64,000 nucleotides of DNA from Aldehydirespirator sp965116965. GTDB lineage: Bacteria; Actinomycetota; Acidimicrobiia; Acidimicrobiales; Aldehydirespiratoraceae. The stretch covers positions 3,844,001 to 3,908,000 of the forward strand of contig OZ220743.1 in NCBI GenBank assembly GCA_965116965.1, written 5' to 3'. A model generated the notes under the pieces. The model made no database searches. It was not told where the DNA came from and worked only from the letters and a program-made list of their open reading frames with translations. A program made the position numbers and the translations under genes. Shown piece after piece: positions 9,207-18,500 of this stretch (positions are counted from its first letter, which is position 1; each line of letters begins with the position of its first letter).

Positions 9207-9292
9207 AGGCCGCGATGCCCGTTTCCCGATCCTCGGCCACCACTGGACCGGCGAACCGTTTGAGGCGATAGGCCGCGATGCCTGTTTCCCGC
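9207..9292 (+). repeat. 22-bp direct repeat around a start codon
   Basis: TAGGCCGCGATGCCCGTTTC at 9207-9226 recurs with one change at about 9271-9290, 64 bp downstream, where it contains the ATG of the next gene. The duplication thus doubles that gene's ribosome-entry region; the first copy opens a short frame that stops before the second. Confidence 0.5.
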
Positions 9293-9769
9293 GGACAGCG
9301 GCCCGACCTGCGTTCCGCCGTCGTGGTGGGCCTGGCGGGCGTGGCGGTCGCGCTGGGTCTGGCGCTGGCGGTACTACTGCTGGCCCGCGGTGGCGGCGAC
9401 GTTGAGATCCGCCTCGGCGACCGGGACTTCCGCGACATGGAGACCGGCCGGATCAGCGCTGAGATCGCCGATCGGGGGCCGATCCTGTTCGGTGACGTGG
9501 CCGACGGCGAGCTCGACATCATCCTGCAGCATCTCGGGGACGATCCTGAGTCGGGATGGCTGGCGTTCGAGGCCCGCCGGCCGGGCCAGAGCCGGGACTG
9601 CTTCTTCGAGTGGCAGGCCGAGCAGGCCGAGTTCGTGAACACTTGCGACCCAGACGACGTCGTGGACGCGGCGGGCACCGGCTTGCGCCACTTCAGCGTG
9701 GCTGTCGTGGACGGCGACGTCCGGGTCGACATCAACCCAGAGGCCGAGCGGACAGGCCGCGATCCGTGA
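9278..9769 (+). CDS. Membrane-anchored hypothetical protein
   Basis: 163 residues, not recognised. A short basic N-terminus is followed by one hydrophobic segment (about residues 14-36, rich in Val, Ala and Leu), then an outside domain with two cysteines (DCFFEW and VNTCDP) that could form a disulfide. The acidic soluble domain suggests an exported, membrane-anchored protein. It does not carry the paired CxH motifs needed for a Rieske cluster although the spacing loosely recalls that fold. ATG at 9278 lies inside the second copy of a short direct repeat. Confidence 0.6.
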   Translation: MPVSRGQRPDLRSAVVVGLAGVAVALGLALAVLLLARGGGDVEIRLGDRDFRDMETGRISAEIADRGPILFGDVADGELDIILQHLGDDPESGWLAFEARRPGQSRDCFFEWQAEQAEFVNTCDPDDVVDAAGTGLRHFSVAVVDGDVRVDINPEAERTGRDP

Positions 9770-9788
9770 GAGTCTCTGCCATCCACCG

Positions 9789-9837
9789 AGCGAGGCCGTG
9801 GCCCGAGCGGCCCGTGAGCGAAGCGAACAAGAGCGGG
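9789..9837 (+). repeat. Dispersed intergenic repeat, copy B
   Basis: About 49 bp, nearly identical to copy C at 50629-50677 and similar to copy A at 1171-1219. Sits between the membrane protein and the alaX start (9870). Confidence 0.7.
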
Positions 9838-9869
9838 CATTCACCGCTGACGCGCACACTGGAGGCCCT

Positions 9870-10598
9870 ATGGCTGACGTGAACCCCACCGACCGGATAT
9901 TCCTGCGCGACGCCCAGTGCCGGGCCTTCGACGCCACCGTGGTCGCGGTCGACGACGACGGCCGGGTGGCCCTCGACGCAACCGCCTTCTACGCCACCAG
10001 CGGCGGCCAGCCCCACGACACCGGCACGCTGAGCTTCCACGGCGGCACGGCGGCGGTGACCGACGTGAGGGGCCACGACGTGGTGTGGCACACCCTCGAC
10101 GCCCCGGCCCCGCCCGTAGGCACGCCGGTGCACGGGGAGCTCGACTGGGAGCGCCGCCATGCCCTGATGCGCACCCACACCGCGCTGCACATCCTGTGCG
10201 GGGTGATCTGCAACACCTGGGGCGTGTCGGTTACCGGCGGGAACATGGCCCCGCTGTCGGCTCGCATGGACTTCGAGTTCGATCCGTTGCCAGAGGGGTT
10301 CGCGGCGCAGGTCACCGAACTGGTCAACGCCGAGATCGCGGCCGACCGTCCGATCGAGATCTCGTTCCTGCCCCGGGCCGAGGCCCTGGCCGATGAGGAC
10401 CTGATCCGCACCAAGGTCAACCTCATACCGGAGTCGGTGACCGAGATCCGGGTGGTCGACATCGTCGGGCTGGACAAGCAGGCCGACGGGGGTACCCACC
10501 TTCCCTCCACCGGAGAGGTGGGCCGTTTCGAGGTGGTCAAGACCGAATCGAAGGGCAAGGCCAACAAGCGCCTGCGCATCGCAGTCCACGACATCTGA
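9870..10598 (+). CDS. AlaX-type alanyl-tRNA editing protein
   Basis: 242 residues. Free-standing homologue of the AlaRS editing domain; hydrolyses mischarged Ser- or Gly-tRNA(Ala). Evidence: the ATSGGQPHDTG segment (AlaRS second-half start), the zinc motif HTALH (HxxxH), and QADGGTHLPSTGEVG near the C-terminus. In AlaRS and many AlaX proteins the second zinc motif is CxxxH; here the Cys position is Asp (ADGGTH), which could change metal binding. ATG 9870 has GGAGG 4 nt upstream, chosen over the longer open frame from 9798. Confidence 0.88.
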   Translation: MADVNPTDRIFLRDAQCRAFDATVVAVDDDGRVALDATAFYATSGGQPHDTGTLSFHGGTAAVTDVRGHDVVWHTLDAPAPPVGTPVHGELDWERRHALMRTHTALHILCGVICNTWGVSVTGGNMAPLSARMDFEFDPLPEGFAAQVTELVNAEIAADRPIEISFLPRAEALADEDLIRTKVNLIPESVTEIRVVDIVGLDKQADGGTHLPSTGEVGRFEVVKTESKGKANKRLRIAVHDI

Positions 10599-10679
10599 CA
10601 GGATCGTTCTCTTGCACAGCAAGGGCGCGAAAGATAATGTGAACCCTGGAGGTTGGCTCGACAGAGTTATGGATATACA

Positions 10680-11099
10680 ATGAGTTTCATGGAGATTGCG
10701 ATCATTTCTGTGATGGGTGCCGGGCTGCTCGGGTTCCTCGGCATCCTGGTTCAGTATCTGTTCGGCCAGAACGCCCAGCGTGGCGACGATCACGTTGCCG
10801 CGCTGGGCGCCATCCACGAACAGGGCATAGCAATGGAACGGCTTCACTCGGCGACCGTCGACTTGATCCAGCAGAGCGCCCTCGCGGCGCGTCAGCACGC
10901 CGACGACCTGCACCGCGAGGCCATGGACGCCATCACCGCCCAGGGCACCCGCATGCAAGAACTCCACACCAAAGCCATAGACGCCATCACCGCGCTGGAC
11001 CGCGAGCACCGCGAGCACCGGGAGAAGCTGCACACCGAGACGATGGCCCAGATCGCCGCGCTCAGCGAGCGGACGGCGGTGCTCGAGACCAAGATCTGA
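10680..11099 (+). CDS. Small membrane-anchored coiled-coil protein
   Basis: 139 residues, not recognised. N-terminal hydrophobic helix (about residues 4-24, IAIISVMGAGLLGFLGILV) followed by a long heptad-rich helical region full of His, Gln and Ala with a repeated pattern HTKAIDAITA / HREAMDAITA / HTETMAQIAA. Predicted single-pass membrane protein with a cytoplasmic or periplasmic coiled coil, likely oligomeric. Stand-alone gene; ATG 10680 chosen over the upstream TTG at 10653 because of the GGA box before it. Confidence 0.6.
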   Translation: MSFMEIAIISVMGAGLLGFLGILVQYLFGQNAQRGDDHVAALGAIHEQGIAMERLHSATVDLIQQSALAARQHADDLHREAMDAITAQGTRMQELHTKAIDAITALDREHREHREKLHTETMAQIAALSERTAVLETKI

Positions 11100-11268
11100 G
11101 CCGGCGCGGCGTCGCTTCTGCCTGACGCCTCCTGCGACTCCACGGCCAGACTGCCGCACTCTCAGTCGCGGCGCGCGGCAAGAGTCCCGGCTAGCAGCTT
11201 GCGGAAGGTTGCAGAAGTCCACAAGACTGCGCCGATGCTCTATGGGCCGATCCGCAGGTAGCTACGGG

Positions 11269-11278
11269 GGGGGGGACT
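11269..11278 (+). repeat. Run of ten G before a start codon
   Basis: The ten-G run lies at about 11266-11275, immediately before ACTATG of the zinc-finger pseudogene. An upstream ATG at 11242 would be in frame with the zinc-finger ORF if one G were lost, so the tract could switch frames, or may simply be a sequencing-prone homopolymer. Confidence 0.4.
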
Positions 11279-11823
11279 ATGCCGGCGTGCCCCAAGTGCG
11301 GCCGTTCCATGGTCCGCCGCACCGCCCGGCAGGGGCCCAACACGGGGGACGAATTCTGGGGCTGCCCGGCCTTTCCGCGATGCCGCGGGAATAGGCCGAT
11401 CTCGAACGAGGACAATGCCGCCACAAAGCCCCCGCAACCGATTCGCGAACGTTTCGAGGACGCCGGATCTCTGCGGCAATCCGGAATGGCAGGACTCCGG
11501 CCGTCGGCCGAGACGCGGCACGGGGCACCGGAGACTGGCGAGCCGGCCGCGGCCCGCAGCGGCGGGCGGCTTCGCGTGCCGTGGCGTGATGCCACTCTGA
11601 CGGCGCGGAGGAGGCACGGGTGGCGCGCCCGCTACGCCACTGTGGGCGCTTCGCTTCGATCCATTCCTGACGCCCGCTTCGCCACACTGTCCAACTGCTG
11701 GGTAGCAAGGTCCGACCACGCCCCATCGGCAGGACCCGGCGTTTGCAGCAACGCATCAACGAGGTTGAGGAGACCATCTCCCGGATTCCGCAACGGCAGC
11801 AGAGAAAGCTCGGTCTTGGCTGA
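11279..11823 (+). pseudogene. Deletion scar of a second helicase/coiled-coil cassette
   Basis: The first ~430 nt encode a topoisomerase-type zinc finger (CPKCGRSMVRRTARQG, FWGCPAFPRCRG) and a block ending RYATVGASLRSIPDARFA / LSNCW that match the N-terminus of the large helicase at 15504 (FWGCSTYPRCKG; TVGASLRSLPDRRFA). Right after this, from about 11737 and in a different frame, the DNA encodes RRLQQRINEVEETISRIPQ and RQQRKLGL then TGA at 11821, matching the C-terminus of the coiled-coil partner (RHRIEELEGKIELMPDRQRR RLGL). So the ends of a two-gene cassette are kept and about 3.9 kb in the middle is gone. Unlike the intact copy, this zinc finger keeps all four cysteines. A 198-codon open frame runs on to 11872 but its tail has no family support. 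Confidence 0.7.
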
Positions 11824-11868
11824 CGTCCGTCTGACTGTCTCCTGGGGAGGGTCGGCTCTGAGCCGGAG

Positions 11869-14217
11869 CTAGATCTTCTCGAGCGGGGTCCACAAGAGCA
11901 CCAATCGCTTCTCGCCGACGCTGGCGAAATGCACCGACGCCTCAGGCTCGCTCCTCGTGCTGTCGATGTCGACGATCACGCCCTCGCCCCACTGGGCGTG
12001 GCGCACGTCGTCTCCCACCCGAAGGCCCAGGCGGTCGGCCCCCGACGGGGAGGGTGCGGGTCGCCGGCCGGCGTCGAGGGCCCGCTCCACGATCTCGTCG
12101 CGGTTGGCCGACCGTCGCTCAACGGCGCGCCCGCCGCTGTCCGCCGTGCGCACTCTAGGAGTGCGGCTGCCAGCAGCCGGCAACCGCTCGTCGTGGGTCT
12201 GCGACGAGCCGTAGCCTGAGGCGATTCCTGCGCGATATCGGCTCCGCCGCAGTCGCGGGCTAAGGATTACCTCAAGGTTCTCTTTGCGAATTTCTTTGAG
12301 AAACGTGCTCTGCGGATTGTACTGGCGGGTTCCGTGCAACCACCGGCTCGACGCGTGGGTCAACGTGAGACGTGTCATTGCCCGTGTGATCCCCACATAG
12401 GCGAGGCGGCGCTCCTCCTCCATTTCTGCAGGTTCGGTCAACGCCCGGAAATGAGGAAACACCCCATTCTCAAGCCCGACGATGTACACGTCGTGGTATT
12501 CCAAGCCCTTGGCCGAATGCACGGTCATGAGCGTCACGGCTGGAGCTGTCTCATCGATGCCATCGGTGTCTGCAACAAGCGCGACAGCCTCCAGGAACTC
12601 GTCAAGGGTCTCATGCTCACCCGCCGAGCCGACTAGTTCCGCGAGGTTCTCGAGACGGCCGGCAGCCTCCACCGTCTCCTCGCCTCGCAACTCGTCGAGA
12701 TAGCCGGAACGCTCCAACAACTCTTGCAGGGTCGCGGCGGGCGACGCCCCCATTGCGCTCACATCCTCGATCAGTTGAACGAAACCACGGATCCCGGATG
12801 ACGCCCGGCCCGAGACGCCCGCCTCATCACACAAGCTCAACGCCTCAAAGAAGCTGGCGCCCAACTCCGAAGCGAGTCCGTCGATCTTCTCGATAGACCT
12901 GTCGCCGACCCCACGCCTGGGAGCGACGAGCGCGCGCTTCGCACTCAACTCATCGGCAGGGTTCGCGATCACCTTCAGATACGCCATCGCGTCGCGCACC
13001 TCGCGACGGTCATAGAAGCGTGTACCGCCTACCAGCACGTAGGGAACGTTGGCAGCGACCAACTTCTCCTCGATGGCGCGGGACTGCACGTTGGTGCGGT
13101 AGAAGACCGCCATCTCGTCCCAGCGCATCTGATCATCGTCATGGCGCCTGACTATCTCGCTGGCTACGTATTGGGCCTCGTCCACCTCGTCGTCCGCAAC
13201 GTACTTCACAACCTTGCAGCTGTTGCCTGCGTCCGATTCGAGTTCGAGCGGGTACCGGCTCGCGTTGTGGCTGATCACGTCATTGGCCGCCTTCAAGATG
13301 AAATCGCGAGGACTGCGATAGTTCTGCCCCAGCAAGACAATGCGAACATCGCTAAAGGCATTCTCAAACTCAAGGATGTTGCGGATGTCCGCGCCACGGA
13401 AGGCGTAGATCGACTGGTTGGGATCACCGACCACGGTGACGGTGCGCCAGCCGTCATCGCTCGGTGCCGATACAACGGTGTCGTCCTCAGCAGCGCTAGA
13501 TCGTGCCAACTTCAGGCACAACTCGTTCTGCACCGGGTTGGTGTCCTGGTACTCGTCGACGAACAGGTGCCTGAACCGGTTCCGCCAACGGTCAAGCACC
13601 TCGGGATGTGATCTGAAGAGTTCGACGGTTCGCTGCAGCAGGTCATCGAAGTCCATCGCGGCCGCCGTCACCAGACGCTGCTGGTACAGCTCGAAGACAC
13701 TTGCGACCCGCTTCTCGTGAGGCCCGGTCGCGCACTCGGCGAACTCGGCCGCAGTGATGTTGTTGTTCTTGGCGTTGGAGATGGCCGCGTGCACCGACCG
13801 GGCCGGGTATCGCTTGGTGTCGAGATACAGATCGCGCATCACGTACCCACACAGCCGCACAGCGTCACTCTGGTCGTAGATGGTGAACCCCTTCGGATAG
13901 CCGATGTACTCGGCGTCGCGGCGCAGGAACTGGACGCACGCCTTGTGAAACGTGGACACCCACATGCTCTCGACCACCGGCCCCACGAGCGCGCCGACCC
14001 GCTCGCGCATCTCACCCGCGGCCTTGTTGGTGAAGGTGATGGCCAGGATCTCGAACGGCGACACGTCGTGATGGTCGATCAAATATGCGATGCGACGGGT
14101 GATCACCCGTGTCTTTCCCGATCCGGCCCCGGCCACAATCAGGAGCGGTCCGCCCTCATGGGTGACCGCCTCGTACTGGGCCGGGTTCAGGCCTTCCAGA
14201 ATCGCCGATTCCGCCAT
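11869..14217 (-). CDS. pcrA: ATP-dependent DNA helicase PcrA/UvrD
   Basis: 782-residue superfamily 1A 3'-5' helicase for nucleotide excision repair, recombination control and transcription-coupled repair. Marks: LNPAQYEAVTHEGGPLLI (Q motif), AGAGSGKT Walker A, DEYQDTN, VGDPNQSIYAFRGA, and VTLMTVHSAKGLEY. The C-terminal DDVRHAQWGEGVIVDI tudor-like tail is characteristic of PcrA-type helicases that contact RNA polymerase. ATG 14217 (MAESAILEGL) is used; the frame extends 19 codons further without homology. Lies between the cassette scar and an LLM gene; orientation opposite to both. Confidence 0.95.
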   Translation of the reverse strand: MAESAILEGLNPAQYEAVTHEGGPLLIVAGAGSGKTRVITRRIAYLIDHHDVSPFEILAITFTNKAAGEMRERVGALVGPVVESMWVSTFHKACVQFLRRDAEYIGYPKGFTIYDQSDAVRLCGYVMRDLYLDTKRYPARSVHAAISNAKNNNITAAEFAECATGPHEKRVASVFELYQQRLVTAAAMDFDDLLQRTVELFRSHPEVLDRWRNRFRHLFVDEYQDTNPVQNELCLKLARSSAAEDDTVVSAPSDDGWRTVTVVGDPNQSIYAFRGADIRNILEFENAFSDVRIVLLGQNYRSPRDFILKAANDVISHNASRYPLELESDAGNSCKVVKYVADDEVDEAQYVASEIVRRHDDDQMRWDEMAVFYRTNVQSRAIEEKLVAANVPYVLVGGTRFYDRREVRDAMAYLKVIANPADELSAKRALVAPRRGVGDRSIEKIDGLASELGASFFEALSLCDEAGVSGRASSGIRGFVQLIEDVSAMGASPAATLQELLERSGYLDELRGEETVEAAGRLENLAELVGSAGEHETLDEFLEAVALVADTDGIDETAPAVTLMTVHSAKGLEYHDVYIVGLENGVFPHFRALTEPAEMEEERRLAYVGITRAMTRLTLTHASSRWLHGTRQYNPQSTFLKEIRKENLEVILSPRLRRSRYRAGIASGYGSSQTHDERLPAAGSRTPRVRTADSGGRAVERRSANRDEIVERALDAGRRPAPSPSGADRLGLRVGDDVRHAQWGEGVIVDIDSTRSEPEASVHFASVGEKRLVLLWTPLEKI

Positions 14218-14321
14218 CAAGGCCACCCTACTGCCGCCACCCGACAGTGCCGGAGGCTCCTGTCGCGACGGCACACCGGTAGCGTTCGGCGGGTGCCTGC
14301 CGCCAGTGGATTGCTCCCCTC

Positions 14322-15254
14322 GTGAGTCGTCCGTTCCGTTTCGGGTTCAGCCTGGACGGCCTTGACGGGCCCGATGAGATCGCGGCGCGGGCCTGCCGGG
14401 CCGAGGACATGGGGTACTCGTCGGTGGTGATGACCGACCACTTCGACGACCGGCACGGGCCGCTGGTGGCCATGACCGCGGTGGCGCTGGCCACCACCTC
14501 GCTGCAGGTGGGCACGATGGTGCTGGCCAACGACTACCGGCACCCGGCCGTGCTGGCCAAGGAGCTGGCCTCGCTCGATGTGATCTCGGGCGGGCGCCTG
14601 GAGATCGGCATCGGAGCGGGCTGGATGACCTCCGACTACGCGCAGGCCGGCCTTCCGTTCGACCGTCCCGGCATGCGCATCGAGCGGCTCGCCGAGGCCG
14701 TCACCGTGCTGGAGGGCTGCTTCGGCGAAGGCGCCTTCGACTTCGAGGGCCACCACTACCGGATCTCCGGGCTCGATTCGCAGCCCAAGCCGGTCCAGAA
14801 GCCCCGCCCCCCGCTGCTAATGGCCGGCGGGGGCCACAGGATGCTGGCTCTGGCGGCCCGCCGGGCCGACATCATCGGGATCAACCCGAGCCTGCACTCG
14901 GGGGCGATCGACGAGCACGCCGGACCCACCGCCACTGCGGAGGCGACCGACCGCAAGCTCGACGTCGTGAGAGACGCCGCCGACGAGCGCTTCGACTCCT
15001 TGGAGCTTCAGACCCGAGTGCATCTGGCCACCATCACCGGCGACGCTCACTCGCTGGCCTCGGCGGCGGCACCGGCCTTCGGCATCACCGCCGAGCAGGC
15101 CCTGGCCTCGCCCCACGCCCTGGTGGGGACGGTGAACGAGTGCGTGGTCGCCATCGAGGGCTGGAGGGAGCGCTGGGGCATCTCGTACATCTCCTTCATG
15201 GGCAGCTCCGCCGAGGAGATGGCCCCCGTCGTGGAGCGCCTGGCCGGCCGGTAG
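14322..15254 (+). CDS. LLM class F420-dependent oxidoreductase
   Basis: 310-residue luciferase-like protein of the actinobacterial F420-dependent group (TIGR03621-like). Marks: FRFGFSLDGL start, SSVVMTDHFDDRHGPL, VLANDYRHPAVLAKE, LDVISGGRLEIGIGAGWM and KPRPPLLMAGGG. GTG at 14322 starts the homologous region. Divergent from pcrA with a 104-bp gap. Substrate unknown; F420 rather than FMN use is inferred from family resemblance only. Confidence 0.85.
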   Translation: MSRPFRFGFSLDGLDGPDEIAARACRAEDMGYSSVVMTDHFDDRHGPLVAMTAVALATTSLQVGTMVLANDYRHPAVLAKELASLDVISGGRLEIGIGAGWMTSDYAQAGLPFDRPGMRIERLAEAVTVLEGCFGEGAFDFEGHHYRISGLDSQPKPVQKPRPPLLMAGGGHRMLALAARRADIIGINPSLHSGAIDEHAGPTATAEATDRKLDVVRDAADERFDSLELQTRVHLATITGDAHSLASAAAPAFGITAEQALASPHALVGTVNECVVAIEGWRERWGISYISFMGSSAEEMAPVVERLAGR

Positions 15255-15503
15255 CGGCGCGGCTCTCAAGAGCCCGCAGGACGATCCGCGGCCCGATCTG
15301 AGTCAGGCTCCGGCCAAGGCCCAGTGCCAGTCCGATCACCCGTCAGGAGAGCCCCGCACTCACTCCCGTGCGACGGTGACAGACGGCTTGGAGGAAGCGT
15401 CGCATCCCACCCGGTCCGCACCAGGGCACCTCGGTGCCGGATAACTCGCTGCTGTGGCTTGCGGACGTGCTCTCCGTTCCTACAGACTCTCCGCACTGCG
15501 ATC

Positions 15504-18500
15504 ATGGGTGACACTGCGACAAATGCGAACCACGGCGTGCCAGAGTGCCCGAAGTCTGGCAGCGCCATGGTCAAGCGCACGGCGCGCCGCGGTGCTAACG
15601 CTGGCGGCAGATTCTGGGGCTGCTCGACCTATCCGCGATGCAAGGGCACGCGACCCGATTCTGACGATGTCGCCTACACGACCCGTCAGCCCGCCGACGA
15701 CATGTCGGACGCACCGGGCAGCCCAACGCGAGGTGCCGCACCCAACCCGGCGACGGAGCGCGGGACTGATCACGCCACGCCGGCGTATACGAAGGAAACT
15801 GAGGTGAACGTTGGCCACGACAGACCGTGCCGGCGTGTGGACTGGTATGACGCCACTCTGCGACGCAGCGGTTGGCGCGCCTTCTATACGACTGTCGGGG
15901 CCTCCCTTCGGTCGTTGCCGGACAGGCGCTTCGCCGGTCTGGCCAATTGCTGGGCGGCCCGGGAGGAGCGCCCAGCTCTTCACAACGAGCGAGGCGCGAA
16001 CCCTGAAGACGGGAGGCGGCTCGTCACAGCGACGATGAGGAAGCTGCTCGCTCGCGGCACTACGCCGCCGCTGCATCCCGACGCCGAATTGGCCCTGCTG
16101 GAGGCCCTCGGGTTCGGAGAGCATCTCGCGGAGCCTGACAGTCCCGCCGATGTGGGGCCGCGGCTGAACAGACGACCGCCGCTGGAGGACAGCAGCTTCT
16201 CCGTACCGTTCTTCGGTGAGGCGACTTTCGATGTCGCTCTGACCGAGTCGCCCGCGGAAAGTAGTTTCGTCGAGTGGGCAGCTGACCGAGCACCCGGGAG
16301 CACACGGTGGCTGATTCCGCAGCCCTCCCTCGAACGCTTGGAGCGCTCGGCGGCAGACGCCAGGTCGCCAGCCCGGCTGAGTCCGAGCGGCGACGGCTCC
16401 GGCGACAGCCGGTGCGACTTCCTATTCGCGCCGCCAGGCATGGCCCAGGCCGTGATCGAGGTGGACGGCAGCCAACACGCGGAGCAGCAAGCAGTTGACC
16501 GCCGCCGCGACCACCGGCTCTCCAGGGTCGGCATCAGGACCGTCAGGGTCACAACCCGCGAACTCACCTCCGGGCAGGGCCCAGGCCTGGACGAGGCTGG
16601 CGCGATCCTCGACAGCTCACCGCAGGCAAGCAACGAGATGGAACCGCTGGTGTGGGCGCCGATCCAGGCCCACCGCCTGGTGCTGGGACTGTGCGAGGCC
16701 ATTGACGGCGGTTTCCTCGGCGGTGAACGCTGGATTGTCGAAGTGCACGACGCGATTGGGCAGGCCGTGGATCTGGCAGGACACTACTTGGCGCTGTTCG
16801 ACGCCCTCGACCGCATGTGGGGCGGCGGGAACGTGGCACCCGCTGAGGCGGTGCTCATTTGCGAAGGCCAAGCCCGTGTCTACCGAAGGAACCCGCATGG
16901 CATCTATCAAGGCACCAGCATCGACGACTGGCTCGACTCACTCCCACACCCACCAGACGCCAGAATCGTTCTGGACAGCGGTCGCACGCCCAGCGAGGTG
17001 ATGCCGGACTCCGACGAGGTCCCAACGGTCGTGATTCGCTCGACGGCGCTCGGTATGCCTATGCGAGACAGTTCCCGCTTGCCGTCAAGCAGAGTCGAAC
17101 CCTTCGTCTCATGCAACCTTCCCGATGTCCAGGACTCCCTCGAAATCGTCTTACGGGCCATCTTTGCCAAGGAGCGGCTGCTAGAGGGACAACTCGAGGG
17201 CATCACAGAGGTGCTCTCGGGCCGCGACAGCGCAGTCCTGCTGCCCACCGGCGCCGGCAAGAGCATGATCTACCAACTTGCCGGCCTGTGCCTGCCGGGC
17301 AGGACCCTCGTGGTCGATCCTCTCGTCGCGCTGATAGACGACCAGGTCGGCGGCCTCAGCAAGCAGGGGATCGACCGCGCTGTGGGAATCTCAAGAAGGA
17401 CAGCGAGCTTGGGAGGGGATGCCGCGGACGCCTACTTCGTCTTTGTCACCCCAGAGCGACTGCAACGCCAGAGGTTCCGCGACGAACTGACCGAGGCGTC
17501 GGAGGTAGCCCCCGTGAACATGGCGGTGATCGACGAGGCGCATTGCGTCTCGGAGTGGGGCCACGACTTCCGACCCGCCTACCTGAACTTGGGCAGAACC
17601 CTGCGGTCAGCCTGCCGCGGGGCTCTCGGCGTGCCCGCGCTGCTGGCCCTCACGGGTACGGCGTCGAGGGCCGTGCTCACCGACGTGCTGTTCCAGCTCG
17701 AAATCACCAACCAGCAGGAGAACTCGATCGTGCGCCCGACCACGTTCGACCGCCCGGAGCTGTCCTATCGCGTCGTGCGAACTGTGCCCGCTGACTCGCA
17801 AGCGAGACTGCGGGGCGAACTGCGTGCGCTGGCCGGCAGGTTCGACGCGGTTGCAGCCACGTTCTTCGAACCGACCGGACACAACCGCGACACCTATTCG
17901 GGAATCGTTTTCGTGCCAACCGTGAACGGCTGGCACGGGCTGGCGGAGACTACTGAGGACGTCCTCGAGGTCATAGCGTCAGCCGTGCCGTTCTCATCGT
18001 CGAGCAACCCGCCCAAGGGGATGCAAGCGGACTGGGAGAAGCTGAGCCTGCATAACTCAGACATATTCAAGGAGAACCAGGCTGCAGCGATCGTCACCAC
18101 CAATGCGTTCGGAATGGGCATCGACAAGCCCAACATCCGGTGGATCGTCCATTTCGGGCTCCCCGGCTCGATAGAGGCCTTCTACCAAGAGGTGGGCCGC
18201 GCCGGCCGCGACCGCAGGCCGGCAAAGAGCGTGCTGATCCTTACCGAGCACGACGCTGCCGAGAATCGCAGACGCCTCGGCCCAGACGGCGGCACCGACA
18301 CAGAGCGGCAAGGCAGGCCGCGGTCGGAGCGCGACGACGTAGACACGGCTCTGTACTTCCATAAGAACTCGTTCCCGCCCAAGGCGAAGGAACTCGAGCA
18401 ACTCCTAGAGATCTTCGCCCTTCTAGAGAAGGGGGATAGACGCGTCCCCCTTGGACAGAAAGACGGCTCCCGCGATGCGGCAAAGCGGGCTCTGCATCGT

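Noticed and set aside
9278..9769. Rieske iron-sulfur protein
   Set aside because: CxH/CxxH cluster motifs are missing; only vague spacing resemblance.
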